NCBI RefSeq assembly: GCF_019145235.1
Contig: NZ_JAHSTV010000003.1
Span: 558,001-622,000 of the forward strand
DNA length: 64,000 nucleotides
Reading direction: 5' to 3'
Origin: Pseudomonas farris
Lineage (GTDB): Bacteria; Pseudomonadota; Gammaproteobacteria; Pseudomonadales; Pseudomonadaceae
Shown here piece by piece: positions 41,293 through 49,784 of this stretch. The number at the start of each line of letters is the position of its first letter. Within the stretch, counting starts at the first letter, position 1. The position numbers and the translations under genes were made by a program. The notes below the pieces were generated by a model. It made no database searches, was not told where the DNA came from, and worked only from the letters and a program-made list of their open reading frames with translations.

Positions 41293-42570
41293 ATGACTCA
41301 GCTGCGTCGCGTCGCGATTATCGGTGGTAACCGTATCCCCTTTGCCCGGTCCAACGGGCCGTACGCCACTGCCAGTAACCAGGCGATGTTCACCGCAGCG
41401 CTGGAAGGCCTGATCGAGCGCTATAACCTGCACGGTGTGCGCATGGGTGAAGTGGCGGCAGGTGCACTGCTCAAGTATTTGCGCGATTACGGCCTGACCC
41501 GCGAATGCGTGCTGGGCTCGCGGTTGTCGCCGATGACGCCGGCCTACGACATCCAGCAAGCCTGCGGCACGGGGCTGGAAGCGACGCTGTTGGTGGCGAA
41601 CAAAATCGCCCTGGGTCAAATCGAATGTGGCATTGCCGGTGGCGTCGATACAGCCTCGGATGTGCCGATCGGGGTCAACGAAAGCCTGCGCAAGATCCTC
41701 TTGCAAGCCAACCGCGCCCGAAGCACCGCCGACAAACTGAAAACCTTCCTGCAACTGCGTCCCCGCCACTTGATGCCCGACTTTCCAAGCATCGGCGAGC
41801 CGCGCACCAACCGGTCGATGGGCGAACACTGTGAAATGATGGCCCAGACCTGGAGCATCCCGCGTGACGAGCAGGATCAGCTGACCCAGCAAAGCCATCA
41901 GAAACTGGCCGCGTCCTACGCCGAAGGCTGGCACAACGATTTGATGACGCCGTTCCTCGGCCTGACCCGGGACAACAACCTGCGCCCGGATCTGACCCTG
42001 GAAAAACTCGCCTCACTGAAACCGGCCTTCGAGAAAAGCGCCAAGGGCACCCTGACCGCGGGCAATTCCACGCCACTCACCGATGGCGCGTCTGTGGTGT
42101 TGCTGGGGAGTGAAGAATGGGCGAAAGAGCGCGGCTTGCCGATTCTTGCCTATTGGCGTGACGGTGAAGCGGCGGCGGTGGATTTCGTCAATGGTGCCGA
42201 AGGGCTGCTGATGGCGCCGGCTTATGCCGTGCCGCGTTTACTGGCGCGCAATGGCCTGACCTTGCAGGACTTCGATTACTACGAAATCCACGAGGCGTTC
42301 GCCGCGCAAGTGCTCTGCACACTCAAGGCCTGGGAAGATCCGGAGTTCTGCAAAACCCGTCTCGGCCTCGACGCACCGTTGGGCTCCATCGACCGCAGCC
42401 GCCTCAACGTCAAGGGCAGTTCACTGGCCGCCGGGCATCCGTTTGCCGCCACCGGTGCGCGCATCGTTGCCAACCTGGCGAAGCTGCTGGACGCGGCAGG
42501 CAAAGGCCGAGGGTTGATCTCGATCTGCGCAGCGGGCGGTCAGGGCGTGACGGCGATTATCGAGCGCTGA
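41293..42570 (+). CDS. Acetyl-CoA C-acyltransferase (FadI-like thiolase)
   Basis: A 425-aa thiolase from MTQLRRVAIIGGNRIPFARS, with AGGAG upstream. The nucleophilic Cys91 is in QQACGTGLEATLL, the catalytic His in KGSSLAAGHPFAATGARI and the second Cys in SICAAGGQG. The EIHEAFAAQVL motif is also conserved. Length fits the FadI/3-ketoacyl-CoA thiolase branch. It would cleave or condense 3-ketoacyl-CoA and acetyl-CoA. It is divergent from the reductase-hydratase pair, suggesting a shared acyl pathway. Confidence 0.9.
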   Translation: MTQLRRVAIIGGNRIPFARSNGPYATASNQAMFTAALEGLIERYNLHGVRMGEVAAGALLKYLRDYGLTRECVLGSRLSPMTPAYDIQQACGTGLEATLLVANKIALGQIECGIAGGVDTASDVPIGVNESLRKILLQANRARSTADKLKTFLQLRPRHLMPDFPSIGEPRTNRSMGEHCEMMAQTWSIPRDEQDQLTQQSHQKLAASYAEGWHNDLMTPFLGLTRDNNLRPDLTLEKLASLKPAFEKSAKGTLTAGNSTPLTDGASVVLLGSEEWAKERGLPILAYWRDGEAAAVDFVNGAEGLLMAPAYAVPRLLARNGLTLQDFDYYEIHEAFAAQVLCTLKAWEDPEFCKTRLGLDAPLGSIDRSRLNVKGSSLAAGHPFAATGARIVANLAKLLDAAGKGRGLISICAAGGQGVTAIIER

Positions 42571-42577
42571 TTGCTGA

Positions 42578-43606
42578 TTACTGGGGGTTGAGCACTGCCG
42601 CGCTTTGCTGCGCGGCCAGTTCCCGGTTGCGGTTGGCGTAACCCTCGGCCATCACCGAGCAGACGATCAGCTGCAACGGGTGATAGATCATGATCGGCAG
42701 CAGGATCAAGCCAAGGCCGGGGTTGGCGCCGAAGATCAACGCCGCCATCGGTGCACCGGCCGCCAGGGATTTTTTGCTGGCGCAGAACACCGCGGCAATC
42801 TCATCGGCAGGGCTGAACTTCAGCGCGCGAGCGGTGCGGGTGGTCATCCACAGGATGATTGCCAGCAGAATCGCACTGCCCAGCAGCGCAGTCAGAATCA
42901 CGCTGTTGCCCTGTTGCTGCCACATCCCCGACACCATCGAATTGCAAAACGCCGAGTACACCAGCAGCAGAATCACCAGTTTGTCGGCGATGTTGGTATA
43001 GCGCTTGTGCCGAGCGAAAAACTTGCCCAGGAGCGGCCGCAGCAATTGCCCGAGCACCAGCGGCAACAGCAGCATGGCGCACAAATCGAGCAGGGTTGAG
43101 CCCAGATCGATGCCTCCCGCGCCGCTGCCAACCACGAAACTCACCAGCAGCGGTGTCAGAAAAATCCCCAGCACGCTGGACAGGCTCGCGTTGAGAATCG
43201 CTGCCGGCACGTTGCCGCCCGCGCTACCGGTCAGGGCCACGGACGAGGAAATGGTCGAGGGCAGGGCGCAGAGGTAGAGGAAGCCGAGCATCAGCAGTGA
43301 GGGGATGTGCGAACCCAGCAGTTTGTCGCTCAGCAGCCAGATCAATGGAAACACCGCAAAGGTGAAGGCTTGAACCATCACGTGCAGCTTCCAGTTTCTC
43401 AGCCCGTGGCGGATCTGCTCGCTGGAGAGATTGACCCCGTGCAGGAAGAACACCAGAAACACGCCGATGTTGATCACGTACTCCGCGTGCATCCCGCCGC
43501 CAGTGGCGCCGAAGGTCGGGAAAAAATACGCCAGCAGGGTGGCGATCAGCATGCCGCACAAGAACCAGTCGGTGACCACGCGTTTGAAGTGTTTGAAGGC
43601 ATGCAT
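42578..43606 (-). CDS. Bile acid:sodium symporter (BASS) family, YfeH-like
   Basis: A 342-aa protein with about ten membrane helices, of the BASS/SBF-like 7-10 helix family. MHAFKHFKRVVTDWFLCG begins the preferred start, about 27 codons inside the longest frame. Typical segments include VFLVFFLHGVNLSSEQI, ALPSTISSSVALTGSAGGN and CASKKSLAAGAPMA. Bacterial members move organic anions or small acids with sodium; bile acids are unlikely substrates. Divergent from the adjacent AraC-type gene, which may control it. Confidence 0.87.
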   Translation of the reverse strand: MHAFKHFKRVVTDWFLCGMLIATLLAYFFPTFGATGGGMHAEYVINIGVFLVFFLHGVNLSSEQIRHGLRNWKLHVMVQAFTFAVFPLIWLLSDKLLGSHIPSLLMLGFLYLCALPSTISSSVALTGSAGGNVPAAILNASLSSVLGIFLTPLLVSFVVGSGAGGIDLGSTLLDLCAMLLLPLVLGQLLRPLLGKFFARHKRYTNIADKLVILLLVYSAFCNSMVSGMWQQQGNSVILTALLGSAILLAIILWMTTRTARALKFSPADEIAAVFCASKKSLAAGAPMAALIFGANPGLGLILLPIMIYHPLQLIVCSVMAEGYANRNRELAAQQSAAVLNPQ

Positions 43607-43690
43607 GATGGGCACCGAATCCGTTTGTAAGAATTGATGACTTAGCCTAACGTCGGCTCCATCAGCCGTCTTGCGACATAAGGCCAATCA

Positions 43691-44482
43691 ATGCCGACTA
43701 ACGGACAACTTTCCCTCGAACGGACCATCCCGGCGCTGATGGCGTTGCCGCGTCCGTTGTATGCGCGGGCGGAAAGTCTGAACGCCGGTTCGTGGACGCC
43801 GCCGCATCGTCACGATTGGGTGCAGTTTTCCTACGCCATCAGCGGCGTTCTCGGTGTGCATACCGCCGAGGGCAGTTTCTTTGCGCCGCCGCAGTGGGGC
43901 ATCTGGATTCCGGCGGATCTCGAGCATCAGGTCGTGACCTCGATGCGTGCCGAGATGCGCAGCCTGTACGTGCGCCGCGAGGACTGCCCATGGGCGGACG
44001 GGCGTTGCCGGGTGCTGGAAGTCACGCCATTGGCGCGGGAGCTGATCAAGCGTTTTTGCCTGTTTCCGGTGGAGTATCCACAGGGCGACAGCCAGGAGGC
44101 GCGATTGGTGGGCGTGCTGCTGGATCAGTTGGCGAGTCTGCCGGAGGTGGGGTTTTCCTTGCCGCTGCCCCGGCATGAACGGTTGCTGGGCTTGTGCAAC
44201 GAGTTGATCGACAGCCCTGAACGCAATGCGACCTTGCAGGAATGGGCCGAGCGTTTGGGCACGTCGGAGAAAACCTTGATGCGCTTGTTCCAGCGTGAAA
44301 CCGGCTTGAGCTTCCGCGGTTGGCGGCAGCGCATGCGGCTGCTGTCGTCGTTGAGTTTGCTGGAAGAGGGGAACAGCGTGACCCATGCCGCGCTGTCTTG
44401 CGGGTATGACTCGACGTCGGCGTTTATTGCGGCGTTCAAGGGGTTGTTCGGGTTTACCCCGGGGGAACTGTTTAGGCAGTAA
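43691..44482 (+). CDS. AraC-family transcriptional regulator
   Basis: A 263-aa regulator. The N-terminal cupin-like sensor (about residues 20-110) has the HRHDWVQFSYAISGVLGVHT motif. The two-helix-turn-helix AraC domain (about 160-262) includes WAERLGTSEKTLMRLFQRET, GLSFRGWRQRMRL and CGYDSTSAFIAAFKGLFG. The YesN/AdpA-like layout matches small regulators of neighbouring transporters. It starts 84 nt from the divergent BASS gene, a natural target by position. The effector is not known. Confidence 0.9.
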   Translation: MPTNGQLSLERTIPALMALPRPLYARAESLNAGSWTPPHRHDWVQFSYAISGVLGVHTAEGSFFAPPQWGIWIPADLEHQVVTSMRAEMRSLYVRREDCPWADGRCRVLEVTPLARELIKRFCLFPVEYPQGDSQEARLVGVLLDQLASLPEVGFSLPLPRHERLLGLCNELIDSPERNATLQEWAERLGTSEKTLMRLFQRETGLSFRGWRQRMRLLSSLSLLEEGNSVTHAALSCGYDSTSAFIAAFKGLFGFTPGELFRQ

Positions 44483-44497
44483 CACCACCGAACCAAT

Positions 44498-44585
44498 GTG
44501 GGAGCGGGCTTGCTCGCGAAGAGGCCATCACATTCAACATCTCTGTTGGCTGACAGTCCGCTTTCGCGAGCAAGCCCGCTCCCAC
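44498..44585. repeat. REP pair (GTGGGAGCGGG class)
   Basis: Inverted pair with arms GTGGGAGCGGGCTTGCTCGC and complement, in the gap between the convergent AraC and chemoreceptor genes. Confidence 0.9.
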
Positions 44586-44610
44586 ACTGGATCTGCGGTG
44601 TTCTTGGATA

Positions 44611-46557
44611 TTAGGTTCTGAACCGCCGAACCAACCCATCCAGCTCATTCGACAACCCCGCCAGGCTCTGAGAATCCAGGCGCGCCGAGTTCGCCAGTTC
44701 CGCCACCAACTGCGCATCGCCATGAATCTGGCTGATGTGGCGATTGATGTCTTCCGCCACTTGATGCTGTTCCTCTGCCGCCGTGGCGATCTGAGTGTTC
44801 ATGTCGCGAATCACATCCACCGATTCACGAATCTGCCCAAAACTGCTGCGTGCTTCACCGATACGGGTCACCGATTGCTGCGACACTTCCAGGCTCGCGT
44901 GCATCTGCTGCGTCACCTGGCTGGTGCGTTTGGCCAGGTTGCCCAGCAACCCGTCGATTTCCGCCGTAGAGTCGGCCGTCCGTTTGGCCAAGGCGCGAAC
45001 TTCATCCGCCACCACCGCAAAACCACGACCCTGTTCACCCGCCCGGGCCGCTTCGATGGCGGCGTTCAGTGCCAGCAGGTTGGTCTGTTCGGCGATGGAA
45101 CGAATGGTCCCGAGGATCGACTGAATGTCGTTGCTATCGCGCTCAAGCTGTTGCATCGATTGCGCCGATTGTTCGATTTCCTGGCTCAAACGATCAACAC
45201 TGCTCACGGCGGCATCGATCTGCTGCTGACCTTCGCGCGCCTGGCGCTGGCCGCTGTCGGCCGACTCGGCGGCCTGGCTGCAGGAGCGTGCGACTTCGTT
45301 GGCGGTGGCGACCATTTCGTGGAACGCCGTGGACACCATGTCCACCGCTTCACGCTGGCGCCCGGCGGCTTCGGCCATGTCGCTGGACACCTGGGTCGAA
45401 CTCTTGGAGGTGGCGAGGATCTTGGTCGCGGCGCCGCCGATGCTTTGGATCAGGTTGCGAATCGCCGCCAGAAACTGATTGAACCAGTTGGCCAATTGAG
45501 CCGTTTCGTCGCTGCCACGGATTTGGAGATTCTTGGTCAGGTCGCCTTCACCTTGGGCGATGCCTTCCAGACCGCTGGCCACGCTGCGGATCGGCCGCAC
45601 GATCAGGCTGGCGAAACTGGCTCCGACGATGGCGAAGAATACCGCCAGTACCGCTGCAATGATCGCGATCAGCCAAGTCAATTGGGTGGCCGAGCTCATC
45701 ACGTCGGTCTGCTTGATCAGGCCGATAAAGGTCCAGCCCAGTTGTTCCGACGGCCAGACGTTGGCCATGTAGCGCTCGCCATTGAGCTCGACTTCCACCA
45801 GCCCTTTGCCGGCCTTGGCCAGTTGCGCGTAGCCGTCGCCGAGACTGTTGAGGGCCTTGAAGTTGTGTTCCGGTTGCTTCGGATCGACCAGCACTTTGCC
45901 GGTGTTTTCCACCAGCATCAAATAGCCGGTTTCGCCGAGTTTGATCTGTTTGACGATTTCGGTGAGCTGCTTGAGCGTCACGTCGATGCTGACCACGCCG
46001 CCATTGCTGCCCAGTTTGTTGTCGATGGTGCGCACGGTGCTGACGTAAGTCGCGTCATCCTGAGCCCAGTAATAGGCCTCGGTGCGAAATGGTTTGCCGG
46101 GTTTGGCCTGCGCGGCTTTGTACCAAGGGCGCTGGCGCGGATCGTAATTGCTCAGTTTCGCATCGTCCGGCCAAGACACGTAACCGCCCGCCGCCGTACC
46201 GAGGATGGCATAGGCGTAGGCCGGGTGGCTGTTGCCCAGGTCCTGGAGGAGGGCGAAGACCTTTTTGTCCGACTCGCCTTGGGGAATGCTCTCGGCGTTG
46301 GCGCTCATGTAGGTCTTGAGGCTGTCGTCGGAGTCCTTGATCAGCGGTTGGGTGGCCAGGTAATCGACGTTCTGGCTGATGCCGTCAAAGAACAGCTGCA
46401 TGGCATTGCTGACCTGACGAATCTCACGGCCGCTGCCGTCGACAAAATTATCCTTGGCGTCGCTGCGCAAGTTCAGCACCACGAGGGTGGCGACCAGCAC
46501 CACGGGCAAGCAGGCGATGATTGCAAACGCCCAGGTCAACTTCTGTTTGATGTTCAT
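44611..46557 (-). CDS. Methyl-accepting chemotaxis protein with dCache sensor
   Basis: A 648-aa chemoreceptor from [20 protein letters not shown], with a GGAG ribosome binding site. Membrane helices lie at about 8-30 and 282-302. The periplasmic dCache_1 sensor holds [12 protein letters not shown], Tyr in EAYYWAQDD and VSIDVTL, consistent with the amino-acid-binding dCache motif, though the ligand is not proven. A HAMP region ([20 protein letters not shown]) and a signalling tip ([20 protein letters not shown]) follow. It has no CheR pentapeptide at its end. It is monocistronic, with a REP pair at its 3' side. Confidence 0.92.
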   Translation of the reverse strand: MNIKQKLTWAFAIIACLPVVLVATLVVLNLRSDAKDNFVDGSGREIRQVSNAMQLFFDGISQNVDYLATQPLIKDSDDSLKTYMSANAESIPQGESDKKVFALLQDLGNSHPAYAYAILGTAAGGYVSWPDDAKLSNYDPRQRPWYKAAQAKPGKPFRTEAYYWAQDDATYVSTVRTIDNKLGSNGGVVSIDVTLKQLTEIVKQIKLGETGYLMLVENTGKVLVDPKQPEHNFKALNSLGDGYAQLAKAGKGLVEVELNGERYMANVWPSEQLGWTFIGLIKQTDVMSSATQLTWLIAIIAAVLAVFFAIVGASFASLIVRPIRSVASGLEGIAQGEGDLTKNLQIRGSDETAQLANWFNQFLAAIRNLIQSIGGAATKILATSKSSTQVSSDMAEAAGRQREAVDMVSTAFHEMVATANEVARSCSQAAESADSGQRQAREGQQQIDAAVSSVDRLSQEIEQSAQSMQQLERDSNDIQSILGTIRSIAEQTNLLALNAAIEAARAGEQGRGFAVVADEVRALAKRTADSTAEIDGLLGNLAKRTSQVTQQMHASLEVSQQSVTRIGEARSSFGQIRESVDVIRDMNTQIATAAEEQHQVAEDINRHISQIHGDAQLVAELANSARLDSQSLAGLSNELDGLVRRFRT

Positions 46558-47000
46558 CCGCGCTCCAGTTTTTTCTTGTAGGCCCACGCAGTGCAGATGA
46601 CTCGCGGATTATTGGCAGCCGAAAATGTTCGATACCCCGATCCTTGAGTGCGCCCTCGTTATCATTGTCGGGGCGATTGTCGGACAATTCCTTTTCTCTC
46701 TAATGACTTCGGCTGACGAACGTGGAAATTTAGGCCTGTTGAGAAAAATCCGGCGAAGGGTAGGGGCTACATGTCAGATTCTGTCGCAAATGCCCCTGTA
46801 GCCCTTCGTCAACAAGTGGCGCAGGCTCAGCTATGATCCTGAGCGGTCAATGAGTTGTGCCCGTTTATCCGGCACATTGTGTGCTTCTTGATGTTCATGG
46901 GAACGTTCATAGGTCGGCAACCCCTCCCGCGAATGAGAGGATTGCCGTATAACGAATGACTTTCGCGTGTTTGGTAATAAAGGACCCACAATAAAAGCTG
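46558..47000. other. 443-nt gene-free region with a two-part stem-loop
   Basis: This gap between the divergent chemoreceptor and RIO-kinase genes must hold both promoters. Its clearest feature is an inverted repeat at 46754-46808: CGAAGGG then GGGGC pair with GCCCC then CCCTTCG, broken by a small internal loop. A second imperfect stem (GGCAA...TTGCC) spans about 46914-46944. No credible ORF with a ribosome binding site was found. Confidence 0.5.
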
Positions 47001-47894
47001 ATGAAGACTCCAAAACGCATTGAACCCCTGATCGAGGACGGTCTGGTCGACGAGGTGCTGCGCCCACTCATGAGTGGTAAAGAAGCAGCTGTTTATGTGG
47101 TGCGCTGCGGCAACGAGCTGCGTTGTGCCAAGGTCTACAAGGAGGCGAATAAACGCAGTTTTCGTCAGGCGGCCGAGTATCAGGAAGGCCGTAAGGTGCG
47201 CAACAGCCGGCAGGCTCGAGCGATGGCCAAGGGCTCCAAGTTCGGCAAGAAAGAAACCGAAGACGCCTGGCAGAATGCCGAAGTGGCGGCGTTGTTCCGC
47301 CTGGCCGGTGCCGGCGTGCGCGTACCCAAGCCGTATGACTTCCTCGAAGGCGTGCTGCTGATGGAGCTGGTGGCCGACGAGTACGGTGATGCCGCGCCGC
47401 GTCTGAACGATGTGGTGCTGGAGCCGGACCAGGCGCGCGAATATCACGCGTTTCTGATTTCGCAGATCGTGCTGATGCTGTGTACCGGTTTGGTGCACGG
47501 TGACCTGTCCGAGTTCAACGTGCTGCTGACGCCGACCGGCCCCGTCATCATCGACTTGCCGCAAGCGGTGGATGCGGCGGGCAACAACCACGCGTTCAAT
47601 ATGCTGGAGCGGGACGTGGGCAACATGGCGTCGTACTTCGGTCGCTTTGCACCGGAGTTGAAACGCACCAAGTACGCCAAGGAAATGTGGGCGTTGTACG
47701 AAGCCGGCACTTTGCACCCGGCCAGTGTGTTGACCGGCGAGTTCGACGAGCCGGAAGAGCTGGCGGACGTCGGCGGGATCATGCGCGAGATCGAGGCGGC
47801 CCGTCTCGATGAAGAGCGTCGTCAAGCGGTTCGGGCGGCGGATGATGCGCCACCGAGCAAGGCCGAAGAACCGCCTCCGCCGTGGATGCAGTAA
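47001..47894 (+). CDS. RIO-type (RIO1-like) serine protein kinase
   Basis: A 297-aa atypical protein kinase. The ATP-binding region reads PLMSGKEAAVYVVRCGNELR then AKVYKEA (conserved Lys). The catalytic loop is GLVHGDLSEFNVLL with Asp and Asn, and the metal-binding loop is VIIDLPQAVD. An acidic, Pro-rich tail ends the protein. In archaea and eukaryotes RIO kinases act in ribosome maturation; bacterial targets are not established. No good ribosome binding site is seen before the ATG. A strong terminator follows. Confidence 0.9.
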   Translation: MKTPKRIEPLIEDGLVDEVLRPLMSGKEAAVYVVRCGNELRCAKVYKEANKRSFRQAAEYQEGRKVRNSRQARAMAKGSKFGKKETEDAWQNAEVAALFRLAGAGVRVPKPYDFLEGVLLMELVADEYGDAAPRLNDVVLEPDQAREYHAFLISQIVLMLCTGLVHGDLSEFNVLLTPTGPVIIDLPQAVDAAGNNHAFNMLERDVGNMASYFGRFAPELKRTKYAKEMWALYEAGTLHPASVLTGEFDEPEELADVGGIMREIEAARLDEERRQAVRAADDAPPSKAEEPPPPWMQ

Positions 47895-47905
47895 TCGGTT
47901 GACCC

Positions 47906-47931
47906 AAAACCCGGCCTCGGCCGGGTTTTTT
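47906..47931 (+). terminator. Rho-independent terminator after the RIO kinase gene
   Basis: AAAACCCGGCC-TC-GGCCGGGTTTT, an 11-bp GC-rich stem followed by TTT, lies 12 nt past the stop codon. It is a textbook intrinsic terminator on the plus strand. Confidence 0.92.
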
Positions 47932-47972
47932 GTAGCTGCCTGCCCGAATCCCCCAAACACCGAAGAACCAAT

Positions 47973-48061
47973 GTGGGAGCGGGCTTGCTCGCGAAAGCGG
48001 TAGATCAGTCGACATTGATGTTGAATGACACACTGCATTCGCGAGCAAGCCCGCTCCCACA
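47973..48061. repeat. REP pair (GTGGGAGCGGG class)
   Basis: Inverted pair with a TCGACATTGATG centre, between the RIO kinase terminator and the MFS gene. Confidence 0.9.
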
Positions 48062-48106
48062 ATAGTTTTGCGCCAACACTAAATCTGCGCCCGGCACCGA
48101 TTTATT

Positions 48107-48130
48107 GTGGGAGCGAGCCTGCTCGCGAAA
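48107..48130 (+). repeat. Single diverged REP copy
   Basis: GTGGGAGCGAGCCTGCTCGC, a lone copy with two changes, 46 nt after the pair at 47973-48061. Together they fill the 308-nt gap before the MFS gene. Confidence 0.75.
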
Positions 48131-48202
48131 GGGCCATCGCCTTCAACATAAAACCTCCTACATACTGCACCGCTCGAAACACCCCACACTCAAGGACTGA
48201 AT

Positions 48203-49417
48203 GTGAACTCCACCCGCAATGCCCAATTGATCATCGCCGCCCGGCTGATTTCGGACTTCGGCGCTTTCCTCAACATGGTTGCCCTGGCCACCTACGTCTA
48301 TCTACTCAGCAACAGCGCCATGAGCGTCGGCATCTTCCTCGCCAGCCGTGTAGCCGGGGGGATCTTTGCCAGCCTGATCGGCACCCGGTTCTATCGCCGC
48401 TGGGCTGGGCGCCTGCCGCTGATTGCCTTCGACCTGCTGCGCGCCGGGTTGCTGGGCTTGCTGCTGGTGTTGCCAGTCACCCAACAAGCGCTGCTGCTAC
48501 CGTTGATCGCGTTCGGCCTGGGGTTCGGCAATTCGATGTTCGCCATTGGCCTCAACAGCCAATTACCGCACATGATCGATAAGGCGCAGCTACTCAAGAC
48601 CAACGCCTGGATAACCTCGGCGTCATCTGCGGCGATGGTCGGCGGGAGTCTGGTGGCAGGTTTGTTGGTGGCCGGGTTTGGCTTTGAAACGGTGTTTGTC
48701 CTGAACGTGGTCACTTACCTGCTGGCGGCGTTGTTGATTGTGCCGCTGCGATTTCCCAGACCGACACTCAGTGACGAGCCCCTTCACCAACAAGGCGAAT
48801 GGCCGGCCCTGCGTCAGGGTTTGCGCACGGCGCCAGTGCTGGCGGCGATGCTGGCCGTTGCCATGGCCGATACGCTGGGCAGCGCCGCACACAACGTCGG
48901 TTTACCGATCATTTCAAAACTGCTGACACCCGAGTCGGCCAGCACCACTCTGGGCCTGATGCTGGCGGTCTGGGCCATCGGGAAATTCATCGGCGCGCGA
49001 ATCGCCAGTCGTCTGAAAGGTACGGACAACGCGCACCTTGAACGGCGATTTTTCTTCGGTGTGTTGCTGATGTCCTGTGGTTTCATCCTGATGTTCCAAC
49101 AGCAAACCCTTTACGGCTTGCTGCTGTTTTCATTGCCCGCAGGCTTGGGCGATGGCTTCTCGGAAGTCGGCCTGATGTCGCGCCTGCAACGTGAACCGGA
49201 CAACCTGCGCCTGCCGATTTTCAGCTTTCTGACGCTGCTGCAAATGACCGGGTTCGGCATCGGCATGTTGATCGCCGCGCCGTTCTATTCCTGGTGGACG
49301 CCCGGCTCGGTGGTGTTGTTGTTCCACGGTATTCCCCTCACCACGTTGCTGGTGGCGAAGGGGGTGGCGCTCAGGAGTGAGCGGGTTCGGCGCAGCAGCC
49401 CGACGCCAGCTCCTTGA
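48203..49417 (+). CDS. MFS transporter
   Basis: A 404-aa major facilitator with about 12 helices, starting at GTG 48203 after AAGGA. Segments such as ISDFGAFLNMVALATYVYLL, ASRVAGGIFASLIGTRFYRR and GLGFGNSMFAIGLNSQLPHM fit the enterobactin-exporter (EntS)-like, DHA3-type branch. The substrate is unknown. Its last 47 nt overlap the 3' end of cueR on the opposite strand. Confidence 0.85.
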   Translation: MNSTRNAQLIIAARLISDFGAFLNMVALATYVYLLSNSAMSVGIFLASRVAGGIFASLIGTRFYRRWAGRLPLIAFDLLRAGLLGLLLVLPVTQQALLLPLIAFGLGFGNSMFAIGLNSQLPHMIDKAQLLKTNAWITSASSAAMVGGSLVAGLLVAGFGFETVFVLNVVTYLLAALLIVPLRFPRPTLSDEPLHQQGEWPALRQGLRTAPVLAAMLAVAMADTLGSAAHNVGLPIISKLLTPESASTTLGLMLAVWAIGKFIGARIASRLKGTDNAHLERRFFFGVLLMSCGFILMFQQQTLYGLLLFSLPAGLGDGFSEVGLMSRLQREPDNLRLPIFSFLTLLQMTGFGIGMLIAAPFYSWWTPGSVVLLFHGIPLTTLLVAKGVALRSERVRRSSPTPAP

Positions 49418-49784
49418 GGATCGGGCAGTCCGGGCGGTGGTCGCCGTGGCAATGTTCTACCAGGTCTTGCAGGGTGTCGCGCAGTTGGCCGAGTTCGCGA
49501 ATCTTCTGGTTCAACTCATCAATGTGCTGACGGGCCAGCGCCTTCACATCGGCACTGGCTCGCTGACGGTCTTGCCAGAGGGTCAGCAGTTTGCCGACCT
49601 CTTCCAGCGAGAAGCCCAAATCCCGAGAGCGCTTGATGAACGCCAGAGTGTGCAGATCGTCGTCGCCATAGACCCGGTAGCCACTGTCGGTGCGATGGGC
49701 TGCTTTGAGCAGGCCGATGGACTCGTAATAACGAATCATCTTCGCGCTCAGACCGCTCTGGCGGGCCGCTTGGCCAATGTTCAT
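49371..49784 (-). CDS. cueR: Copper-responsive MerR-type activator CueR
   Basis: A 137-aa MerR-family regulator that senses Cu(I). The winged helix reads [21 protein letters not shown] long dimerisation helix follows. The metal loop CHGDHRPDC places Cys112 and Cys120 exactly where E. coli CueR has them. An extra CC pair and an acidic tail end the protein. Its ATG overlaps the copA stop (ATGA), so copA-cueR are one transcript. The two operator-like palindromes at 52211 and 52888 are its likely sites. Confidence 0.95.
   Translation of the reverse strand: MNIGQAARQSGLSAKMIRYYESIGLLKAAHRTDSGYRVYGDDDLHTLAFIKRSRDLGFSLEEVGKLLTLWQDRQRASADVKALARQHIDELNQKIRELGQLRDTLQDLVEHCHGDHRPDCPILKELASGCCAEPAHS

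Noticed and set aside
44722..46581. 619-codon open frame antisense to the dCache chemoreceptor
   Set aside because: Long by composition only; the chemoreceptor on the minus strand has complete domains and the antisense product resembles nothing.
47001..47894. RIO kinase read as an antibiotic phosphotransferase (APH-like)
   Set aside because: The HGDLSEFN loop with IIDLPQ and the SGKEA P-loop region fit RIO1 better than APH enzymes.
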